Program-made: the position numbers and the translations under genes
The notes under the pieces: model-generated
Databases searched by the model: none
What the model was told of the DNA's origin: nothing
What the model saw: the letters and a program-made list of their open reading frames with translations, nothing else
Assembly: GCA_023128595.1 (NCBI GenBank)
Contig: JAGMDR010000026.1
Location: 1 to 32,361, forward strand
Direction of reading: 5' to 3'
Source: Planctomycetota bacterium
Lineage (GTDB): Bacteria > Planctomycetota > Phycisphaerae > Sedimentisphaerales > Anaerobacaceae
DNA length: 32,361 nt
In this document: positions 1-8,600 of the stretch, in pieces
Position numbering within the stretch: the first letter of the stretch is position 1
Layout: each line of letters begins with the position of its first letter

Positions 1-91
1 CGACATACGAAATACGAAATACGAAATACGACATACGCGATACGCAATACGACATACGAAATACGCGATACGACATACGACATACGCAATA
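1..91. repeat. Heptamer tandem array (CGNNATA)x13, open at left edge
   Basis: Thirteen back-to-back 7-bp units of the form CGNNATA fill the first 91 bases: CGACATA five times, CGAAATA four times, CGCGATA twice and CGCAATA twice. There is no spacer. The array begins at base 1, so it probably continues outside the window. It ends 10 bp beyond the stop codon of the aldo/keto reductase-like gene. The variation is confined to positions 3 and 4 of the unit, while CG and ATA are invariant. A 7-bp period is translatable in all frames, so arrays of this kind can be mis-called as genes. Confidence 0.93.
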
Positions 92-101
92 TGCCTCAGT
101 C

Positions 102-1271
102 CTAAACGCGTTCCCAGTCGTGCAGCCAGGAGTATTGCCGGGGCAGGTTGGCCCAGCGTTCGTTGGTCAAGTGTTCGAGCCAATCCTTCTCCGCAGCGGT
201 TTGTCCGAGGGGGCGCGTGTACGAGGCTCGGGCGGCGTTATCGACTTCATAGACAGTCGAGAGGCCGGGTATGACACTTGTAACTGCATCGTTCATATTG
301 AGGATGCACTGAATCGTGAGTCTTGCCAGGTCGTTGTCTTGCTTGCTGCCGACTCCCAGTTTTGGCTTGCCGTGGTTTTTGAAGAGGCTGCCGCCGAAGA
401 AGGGCTTTATCGTTATCAATCCGACGTCGTGGTCGCGCAGCGACTGGAAGACGCTCTTGTTGTCGGGTCCGTAGCCGGTTTTGACCTCCTCGATATTGTC
501 TGTTGTCGGCGGCTTGGCCTTTTCCCTGGTCTTGGCCGTGCAGGGGAAGATGAACATCTCGACCTCGGGGTACTTCTCGATAACGTGCTGTGCCCAGGGC
601 CGGCTGTGAGAAGAAATGCCCAAGTGGCGGGCCTTGCCTTGTTTGTGCAGCTTTTGGAAGGCCTCGATCATAACCTCGATGTCGGCATCCGTATTGGTTC
701 CGTCCATCTTGGCCTGGACGCGCCAGATGTCGAGGTGGTCGGTCCCGAAGTGACGCAGGCATTCTTCGACGTTGTGAAGCTGGGCCTTGACGTTGCAGTA
801 TTCATCGCGCCGGGGGCAGAGCTTGGAATCATCGGCGCCGACTATCATTTTTTCTCGTCTGCCCTTCAGGGCGGCGCCGTAGCAGAGGCATTCCTCGGCG
901 CCCGTGATGTCAACGTAATTCATCCCGCAGTCTATGGCCCCGGAGACCACCTCTGTCCGGTTCTTGGCGACGTCCTGCGGGACTTCTTCCTTTGCGAATT
1001 TTCCCCACCACCATCCTCCGCTTCGGTCCCTCCAGGGCGCCCTCCAGTGTCCGCCGAGACTGACTTCGGATATTATGAGGTTTGTCTTGCCCAGCCGGCG
1101 ATAGCCCATCTTGGGGTTGTAGTTAAGTATCTTCGATGTATTTAGCTTTCTTTGGCCGCTCCGTTTGTCGGAAGACTGTGCTTTGGCTGCCAATGCACCG
1201 GTAAGTGTCGCTGCGGCTGCGATGGAAGTATCGCGGATAAAAGTACGTCTGGAAAGTTTCTTGCCGTTCAT
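102..1271 (-). CDS. Tat-exported aldo/keto reductase-like protein with degenerate catalytic tetrad
   Basis: 389-aa protein of the aldo/keto reductase (TIM-barrel) superfamily. The N-terminus has a twin-arginine signal (SRRTFIR, residues 7-13), a hydrophobic stretch and a likely AKA|QS cleavage site near residue 31, so export by Tat is predicted. The barrel starts with the family signature YRRLGKTNL (57-65). Family alignment by eye places the catalytic Asp at D121, but the usual Tyr is E126, the Lys is D147 and the His is Q186. Only one of the four D-Y-K-H residues therefore survives. This argues against ordinary NADPH-dependent carbonyl reduction, and the cofactor and activity are unknown. 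The start is supported by AAAGGAG at 1285-1279, seven bases before the ATG. The gene appears monocistronic, with the STAS gene 325 bp upstream. It could be a non-catalytic or repurposed barrel. Confidence 0.86.
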   Translation of the reverse strand: MNGKKLSRRTFIRDTSIAAAATLTGALAAKAQSSDKRSGQRKLNTSKILNYNPKMGYRRLGKTNLIISEVSLGGHWRAPWRDRSGGWWWGKFAKEEVPQDVAKNRTEVVSGAIDCGMNYVDITGAEECLCYGAALKGRREKMIVGADDSKLCPRRDEYCNVKAQLHNVEECLRHFGTDHLDIWRVQAKMDGTNTDADIEVMIEAFQKLHKQGKARHLGISSHSRPWAQHVIEKYPEVEMFIFPCTAKTREKAKPPTTDNIEEVKTGYGPDNKSVFQSLRDHDVGLITIKPFFGGSLFKNHGKPKLGVGSKQDNDLARLTIQCILNMNDAVTSVIPGLSTVYEVDNAARASYTRPLGQTAAEKDWLEHLTNERWANLPRQYSWLHDWERV

Positions 1272-1285
1272 AGGTTTTCTCCTTT

Positions 1286-1358
1286 CCGGACAGACCTATA
1301 CTGGCCGGGTACTCAGCGAGACTGCTGAGCTTTTCGCAAAGACACTCGGTCTGTCCGG
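1286..1358 (-). promoter_or_regulatory. Structured 5' leader of the aldo/keto reductase-like gene
   Basis: A perfect 11-bp inverted repeat, CCGGACAGACC at 1286-1296 and GGTCTGTCCGG at 1348-1358, encloses a second hairpin (CTCAGC at 1312-1317, GCTGAG at 1324-1329). On the transcript the 3' arm of the outer stem directly abuts the Shine-Dalgarno AAAGGAG (1285-1279). A weak -10-like element, TATCAT on the minus strand at 1369-1364, would put the RNA start close to the 5' arm, so the leader would fold from its first bases. It may be a translational control structure or a protein operator; the sequence alone does not decide. The rest of the gap, 1359-1596, shows nothing I can support. Confidence 0.55.
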
Positions 1359-1596
1359 TAGTTATGATACGCTAATTGGCCGAGCAAATCCAGATGGCTT
1401 TTCGCGTGTTTTCAACTTGGAGCCGGCTTGCTATTCTCAACGGCGTATCACGACAAACAAGTGCGTCCGCAGAGCGGCGAGAAGGGGGCTGTCCTTGGTG
1501 CGGGGCCACGATGCCGGCTGCGCGGCGCAGAAGTGCATTTGATGCGCATTTGGCGGGCAGCGGCGTAAATCGAGGAGATAATGACTGAGTTGTCGG

Positions 1597-1935
1597 TTAA
1601 TCAGCGCTGTGGACGGCAGCTACGGCGGTGGGCTTATCGTCAGCAAACTCAAAGACCTCATCCAGGCCGGCAACCCTGAAAACGCACTTGGTTAGAACCG
1701 AGACATTGCAGAGGATGAGGCGGCGTCTGTGCTCGATCAGCAGGTTTCGCAGTATCAGGAGATTGCTGAGGCTCGAAGAGGTTATTACCTCAACCATTGA
1801 GAAGTCAATTATTATGTCGCAATCGGGATTATCACCTATGGTTTCATTGACGGCTTTGAGGTCCTCGGCGATCTGCAGCTCTCTGGACGGCAAATCAACG
1901 ACTACAAAGTCTTCCGGTGGATTTTGAATACTCAT
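1597..1935 (-). CDS. STAS-domain protein (anti-sigma factor antagonist-like)
   Basis: Small single-domain protein of 112 aa, the normal length for SpoIIAA/RsbV-type STAS proteins. The central signature runs from about residue 40: an IIIDFS beta-strand, then the segment where the family has DSSG, here TSSS (52-55), then a LSNLLILRNLL helix. Either of the central serines could be the phosphorylation site. The C-terminal half (LILCNVS, then VFRVAGLDEVFEF) fits the last strand and helix of the fold. I chose the ATG at 1935, which has AAGGTG about six bases upstream; a GTG at 1944 (115 aa) is in frame but has no good ribosome site. No anti-sigma kinase, phosphatase or sigma factor gene is nearby, so the partner is unknown. 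It may also belong to a stressosome-like or localisation system. Confidence 0.85.
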   Translation of the reverse strand: MSIQNPPEDFVVVDLPSRELQIAEDLKAVNETIGDNPDCDIIIDFSMVEVITSSSLSNLLILRNLLIEHRRRLILCNVSVLTKCVFRVAGLDEVFEFADDKPTAVAAVHSAD

Positions 1936-2323
1936 CTCTGACACCTTATTTGAACCGGTTTAATTTCTGTAAGGTTGATTATTGTATCGGAATACGTTCA
2001 GGCCAAGTTAAATAGAAAATCAAGGTCCCAAAACATTTCTGTCGAACCGGGATGGTCGGAATGTCCACCGTCATGAAATGATACGATGCTGTACGGGAAC
2101 CATCGGAACAGAACACGGGAGAATATCTGTGCATAAAGTCTGTTGGGGAATTCGAAATGAGCGAAAGCGCGTGAAGTATTATCGGTACAAGAAATGACGC
2201 CCGGCAAAGGGCAAGGATGCGTCGGTTGTGCACGAGTGACAGCAGCATAGCCCAAGAAGTGTCTTGATTTTGGGCGTTGTGCCGATAACCTCGAGAATCA
2301 CGGCCTCAGTACTGACTGAACTT
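1936..2323. other. Intergenic region upstream of the STAS gene, no gene seen
   Basis: This stretch separates the STAS gene from the nested inverted-repeat element. Short open frames occur on the minus strand (for example 1979-2248 and 1998-2255), but they overlap each other, lack ribosome sites and show no recognisable domain. It should contain the STAS promoter. A -10-like TACAAT lies on the minus strand at 1986-1981, but I see no convincing -35 partner. Confidence 0.5.
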
Positions 2324-2589
2324 TTGCAAAATTGCAGGTTAGGCGGGTGTGGCTAATTTTTCTGGCTATATAACCATATTCTTGACAAGAAGTTACTTGC
2401 TCTTGTCATTGCGAGCGAAGCGAAGCAATCTCTGTCATTCGCAAACGGGAGATTGCCACGGCCACATTCTGCGGCCTCGCAATGACAATAGCGGCCTTGT
2501 TACGCTTGTGAATGGGATTTTGACAAGGCTGAAATCCTTTGCCAGAAAATCCGGCCACACCCGGTTAGGCCTAACCTGCAATTTTGCAA
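2324..2589. repeat. 266-bp element bounded by about 43-49-bp inverted repeats
   Basis: The left arm (2324-2366) and right arm (2541-2589) are inverted copies. TTGCAAAATTGCAGGTTAGG at 2324-2343 matches 2570-2589 perfectly over 20 bp. CGGGTGTGGC at 2344-2353 matches 2554-2563, and TTTTCTGGC matches after four mismatches. The right arm has an extra 6 bp that creates a GGTTAGGCCTAACC palindrome at 2563-2576. The element encloses an 82-bp palindromic repeat (2405-2486) and has no credible gene. The layout suggests a non-autonomous MITE-like element. It starts 44 bp past the stop codon of the 2592-aa gene, so in RNA it would form a long hairpin that could also stop transcription. Confidence 0.75.
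2405..2486. repeat. Inner palindromic repeat of the GTCATTGCGAG...CTCGCAATGAC type
   Basis: The ends GTCATTGCGAG (2405-2415) and CTCGCAATGAC (2476-2486) are exact inverted copies. Internal arms GCAATCTC (2425-2432) and GAGATTGC (2449-2456) pair as well, giving a nested hairpin. Sequences of this form are interspersed repeats that I have seen in many unrelated bacterial genomes and metagenome bins, and their translation (RAKRSNL...RPRND) is a common false protein. Here it sits inside the larger inverted-repeat element at 2324-2589. Confidence 0.8.
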
Positions 2590-2632
2590 GACTCTTGTTC
2601 TTAGTGAGCGCATATACTTTTTGTGGTCCGTA

Positions 2633-5600
2633 TTAGTTCGGTGCCGGGGCGATCTTCCTTCGTAAGGATGCAGCCCGGAGCGTCTCGGCGGCGAAGATGA
2701 TTGCAAGACTGATAATCAGGCCCAATAGTCCCGCTGCCACTGTCAGGACCAGGAACACGAGGAAATAGACAATCGCGCGCTTGACCGAGATCGACGGTCT
2801 GTTGTTAGGCCATACTTTTACGATTCCAAGTGCGACGAGCAGCGCGACGACGATGGTCGCTGTCGCGTAGAGATTGTGTATAGTGGTCAGTGGGACGGCC
2901 CAGATACTCAACTGGGCCTGGCCGGCGGGGCGGGCAAAATCAAGCCTAACTTCACCTTCAGGCAGCGTCACCGGCAGCGAATAGGTGCCTTTGGCAACAT
3001 ACGGTTGTATGCCTTCGGCGGCTGTTGACGGCTTGGCACCGGGACCGGCCACAGCATCGTAGTAAACTTGCGGTTCTGCAGGCTTGGATTCACCGCCGGC
3101 TGTTACCCCCAGGGCCCTGGACCCTCTGGCCCCGGCTTCATCCCGCCCGCCGTGCATGACAACACCACCGTGTCTGCTGCTGCTCGCACGCCCACGAGCT
3201 TCCATGGTGTACTGATCTTGACTTGTGATGCCCGAGCTTGGTTGAATCGTCGCCGGCGCTTTGGCCTTGGCCTGGGGCTGACGAGCCTGACCCATTTGCT
3301 CTGGCGCCTGGAAATGCCGGCGCAATCGGTTGTCCGCCAGCTCTTCCAACTGATGTCTGAGCTGCGCCTGTTTGCGGTCGATCTGAGTGGCACTTTGTTC
3401 TGAAAGCTTATTCAATATCTCGCTCACATCGGCATTTTTGTCGAAACCGGCGACTATCAAGTCTTTCGCGCCTTTGCCGAGACCCTTAATCAGATGCTGT
3501 GTGTCCACCATCACTGCATCGGCATCAACGACCACTCCCTCAGCCGACCTCTCGAAGTCAGTGAATTCCTGCCGGAGCACCTTTAGCTGCTTTTGTGAGA
3601 CTTCGAGCTCTTTGGTCAGGCGGGCAATCTGCCGCTTTTCACCCTCGCTGATGAAGCCTGGCTTTTGCTGGAGGGCATTATTGCGGGCCACCTCGGCCAG
3701 GCCGGGGTTCGTCGCAGTCGCATTTATAAAGAAGTTCAAATCGTTACGGGTCTGCTCCTGCTGTTCCTGGATATACGCGGTATTACCCGTGATGAGTGTA
3801 ACCTGCTTTAGCCCTTGTCCGCGCAATTGTGAGCTTAGGCGCTCGTAGTCCTCATCGCTGACCCGGCGTCGGTTAGCTTCAAGGAAAGATTGTGCCTGTT
3901 CGATGTCGGTGTTGAGCTTTTCGTTGAATACGTCCCAGTTCCTTCGTGCGATAGTCTGGCCCCGGCCGGCGGAGACGGAGACCTCGCGGTAGGTTTTGTC
4001 CAGGCGTTTGAGCTGGTCGAGCTTGGCCTCGATATTGAGACTGAGCACCTCCACCGTGCCGGCCACCGGCGACATATTTCCTCCGGGACGCATATAACGG
4101 TAACCGGCGGGCAATCGCAGGGACCAGGTGGTGCGCATAACGGGGATTCCCACAATCGAAATACCGGGGGGCCTTAGTTTGGTGATGCCATTCAACGGCT
4201 CAAGCAGCGGCCCGGCCTGCTCGTCGGCAAAATAGAGGTAAACATCATACGGCAGGCCGCCCGGAGAAGTCTTGACCAGCGGTATCAGTATCTGCCCGCG
4301 GGCCGAGGCTGCGGTTGTGACGGGCTTTACCGGCTGGAAGGCGACCGTGGCGCTCCAGAGACGCAGCCCCTGCGGAACTTCGACCTGGAGGAATTGCTCA
4401 CTGCGATTCTGCAGGGCCAGTCTTGCCTGGTAACGGCACCGGCCATTGCGGTCGATGACGGTGGTCAGCGCCAGCAGGTCGACCACGGCCCGGATTCGGG
4501 CGGCCGTCTTGGCCGGGGCAAAGTCAAGGCTAAGCGACCAATCGTCCTCAAACGACTCAAAGACGTACTGGAGAGATTCGGTCATCCGGCGGGACATCAT
4601 CAGCTTTCGCTGTTCGCTCACGGCAAGATCGGCCAGCTTCGTCTTGTCCTTAACGCTTATGTCGTGGCGCGACATATTCTGCACCGCGATGATTGCCCGG
4701 TAGCCCGCCGGGGCGTCGGTCTTGAGCCGCGGAACCCGCAGCAGTTTCGTAGATGCATCGATAGGCAAAGCGAAGTTGACGGCGATATCCACTTCGCCCG
4801 TGACTTCGTTGACCAGTGCAACCTTCCAGGTCGTCCGGCCGGCGCCGGAATCGGACTTCGTTACGGTTCGCAGGGCAGGTGAATTCACCGCCACCAGCGG
4901 CGCATATTCATTAGGCAGGCTGAAACTCAGATTGTCCACCGGCGAGCCGCTGATATTGTAACGCAGCCGATAAGTGTAAACGGCGGCGGTCGGCTTGACC
5001 GCCAACCCGACGAAAGTCTCGACGCGAACGCGGGTGGGCTGCGGGCGGATGTCCAACTGCAGCGACGGATTGGGCGCCTCGTAGCGGTAGGCGAACTGCA
5101 CCGAATTGATTTGCGCCGAATCAAGCCAGTCTCTGAGCGTCCCAGGCACAACGGCCTTGAGGTTAATGCCGGCGATGGTCTTGGCCTCCAGCGAAGCGGC
5201 CACCTGCACGGCGACGCGGCCCTGCTGGTCCGGCGCAGGACCGGCGGAATCGATGTACGTGATTAGCGGCACATCAAAGGCCTCCAACGGGGCGTCTCTG
5301 CGGACAAGCACTAAGGCCACTGTCGTTTCTTGCCGGCCGCGATGAAATTTGACGTGCAGGAACCGGCGGTTATCGCTCGAGCGTTCGTAGAAGTTGTCAA
5401 CGGCAGGCCCGACGGCGCTGAGAAGCTCATAGCCGGCGGGCAGGATGAAACTCGCGCCGAAGAGCTTGCCCTGCTCGGTTGCCAACTTTGCCTGGACGAG
5501 CAGCTCGGTCCGGTCGGTATTGACGCGAACAAGCTGATCGAGATGGACTTTGGGACTGATGACGGCCCGTGAGAGTTGTACGAACAATGCGAAGGGTCTG

Positions 5601-8600
5601 TAAGGCCAGTAGTACCTGGCGACCGGGCTGGCCCTGTCGGCGGTCAAGCCCGTGCCGCGCGAATTTCCGGCGGTTCCAATAGCCGTCCTGCGACCGCCGG
5701 CAATCCGGGCCACCTTCACAGTCATACTGCCGGCGGAATGTAATGTCACCGTCCCGCTTTCGCGGGTAACATCGGCGGCCCGCACCAGAAGCAGTTGGAC
5801 GGATTTATCCGACGCCGGCAGCTCGCCCAGCCAGCGAACGGTAAGGACATATTGCTTTTCCGCCGGCCGGTGCAGACGCACTTCCACCAGATTGAACGAC
5901 TTGCCCTCGACGGTCCTTTCGCCGAGATTGCGATAATCGCGAATATTGGCGCCTTTGACTTCGGTCAGCGCGGCGCCCTTTGGCGCCAACAGGGTAAATC
6001 GGTCGTGCTCGCCCCCGGAGAAACTGTATGTAATCTTGCTTACGCCCACAATGGCCCAGTGAAAGGCGTACACATCGTGTGCCGAGGCGGCGGACAGCGT
6101 GCGGTCGGCGGCGCCGCCCCCGGCTTTGGGGAGCCAGCGCAACGTAAGGTCCCTGGTCATTCCCAGCGGAACCGTCCATTTGGTTGTACCGTTTGTTTTT
6201 TGTCGCGACGGCGCACTTTCGATTTGGTCAACCTCGAGCTCCAGGTCTTCCTGCGGCAGAACGACGTCCATCACGGCGCCGGGCAGGGGCGGCAGCGAGA
6301 ATTTCACACTGCCCCTTCGGCCGAAGTACTTGGGTTTTGCCACTGCCTTCAACTGCAACCGGCCGGATGTCCGGCCCGGCAGCATCAAAACCATGCCTTT
6401 GGCGCCGGCCTGCTTACTCTGTGTCTGTGGGAGGCTGTGCAATCGGGCAGGCTTGCCGTCGATGGTCGCCTCGGTCACCGCCAGGCCGGATATCGGCATA
6501 GGAAGAACCACCCAATCCCTGCCGTAAGTTTTGATATCGGCGGTCAGAACCACGTTCAGCCGCTCAGCTTCGACTGTCACGCTGTATTGAACAGCAGCCA
6601 GGGAGACATCGGTCCCCGGTCGCGGCCCGTCAATAGTATCTTCCGGATGCGCCTGGTTCCATAACTTGACAAAACGCGTGTATGGAATAAGGACCTTGTT
6701 GGAGTCTTCAGCCGCTGTGGGGTCTCCATCGTAGGGAATAATAAGAGGCTCTGATGCACTGTCGGCCAATTGAGCCATCGGTTTGGCCTGTGGTTGTGCA
6801 ACAGGCTGCTGGTTTTTCGCCGGCGCGGTTTCGGTCCGGGCGAGTTGCGCAGGCTCGGCCGCCTGGGCCGAGCAGCCAAAGCACAGTATAGAGACAAGCA
6901 GCACAGCAACCACTGCAGAAACGGGACTTACCGTGCCGGCCGGATGCAGCCTGGAGCATAACCACCGGATAAGAGCAACCAGCACATAAAGGGGGATGAG
7001 GCAAACGCCCGCTGTGAAGGCGCCGTTGGCGAAGTACGTCATCTCGGGCCGCCAGAGGGCCAGCAGAGACGCAACCGCCAAGACGGCGATAATCAGGATT
7101 GCCTTTGTTTTGCCCGGCTGCCGGACCAGTGCGATCCCGATAGCCGCTATCAGGACGAGTCCCACGGCCCAGCAGGAGGACATCCAGGCCGTTCTTGTCA
7201 GGCCGATGGTCAATTCTCCCGTGCCCAGGCCGGCAAACATGGCCCGCCGCCCGGCACCGGCGGTGGGCACCAAATCCACCGGCAATGTGAAACGCCCCCG
7301 CGCAACGAGCCTGACTCCCAAATCCCCCAGTACGGGCGGCTTAGCCACCTCGCGTTTGGCCGACCGACGACGCAGGTATGATTCCATCGGTTCGGCCGTC
7401 TTGGCCTCTTCCTTTTCAGCCGGCATTTCTGCCTTCGTGCGTATATCTTCTCCAAGGTCATACTCATACGAGACCGCGCCACCACCGGCAAAGTCCACCT
7501 TCTTGCCAAGGCGAGCTTCGGTGAACACAGGGACGAACAACAGGCCTGGAAATACGTTTTCGTGCAGATAGCGATAGAGTTGTAGATAGGCCGGGGCCGG
7601 TTGTCGCAAGTCGTGCGTCTGCATTTTTGTTTGCTGTGTCGTTATGCGATAGCCCGGCGGCGGGACGACAGTCCAGCTCATCTGGTTGATTTCCACGCCG
7701 GGAAGCTCAATGCCGCCCAGGTCCAGGCGTTCAAGATCGACCTGCGCCTCCCGGCAAGCATAAACGACCTTTACCGGGACCGGCTTTCCCAACTGCCCGA
7801 GGGTCACCTGGTAATCGCCGCCGGCGCTGCGCTGGGGCTTGACCGGCCTGCCGCTGACGCTCAGGGACCAAAGCTCTGCGCCGTCGGGCAGGCGGATAGT
7901 TAGAAACTGCCGACCGGCATTTGCAACCCGAAACGCCGCTTCGGTTCGCTGACCGCCCTTGACGTCGAGATATGTCGTCAACCGCACCGAAACCGCCAAT
8001 GCCGACGGAATCTCGTAGCTCTCGTGAACGTCGGTCTCGAGCATCAACGCCGTCGCCGAGCCGGTCGGCGTTGTGGCGGCATCCAGGCGGAACGCCCACA
8101 AGATGCGAGCGGCCTGGGCCGGAAGCGGCGGAAGGTCCACCGCATCAATCTCTTTGGCCCCGTCGGCTTTAATCTTAAGCGCCAGCTCCTCGCTGGCCTG
8201 GACCGCCAATTGCTCACTTATCTCGCCCCCGCATACCGGTCGCACCAGCGGTACATCGAAGCTCTTGTCAACGACGGGACGCTCATAATGTATATCGATT
8301 ACGACATTACCCAGACTGGAGTGATCGAGGTTCAACAGCCAGAGATTATAGCGCTGTGCCAATTCCTCCGAGAGGGGAATGGTTTTCTCATCCGGCTGTA
8401 CTATACTTTTCGAGTTGATGGGCACTGTTGTCGAAGCGATCTTGAATTCCTGTCCGAGTGACTTATCGGCGAGCAAATAGAGCCTTTTTGCAGAGGCCCT
8501 GGAGATAGCGTAGGTGATTCGCCAATCGGCAGAGAACTCGCGGGGCCGCACGGTAATCAGGGCGACGGCGTCGGCGGATTTTCGGGGTCGGCGCCGGGAG

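Noticed and set aside
1-91. Possible CRISPR array
   Set aside because: The units are 7 bp with no spacers, so this is a simple tandem repeat.
120-1145. Long plus-strand open frame (341 codons) opposite the aldo/keto reductase-like gene
   Set aside because: It is the antisense shadow of a gene with a clear Tat signal, family motifs and Shine-Dalgarno. The plus-strand product has no recognisable domain.
2349-2636. Plus-strand frame encoding a RAKRSNL...RPRND peptide
   Set aside because: This is the translation of the interspersed palindromic repeat at 2405-2486, a well-known false protein.
5795-6664. 289-codon plus-strand frame, and a similar one of 329 codons at 9119-10108
   Set aside because: Both lie wholly inside the giant minus-strand gene and have no domain or ribosome site. 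Long antisense frames are expected in GC-rich coding DNA.
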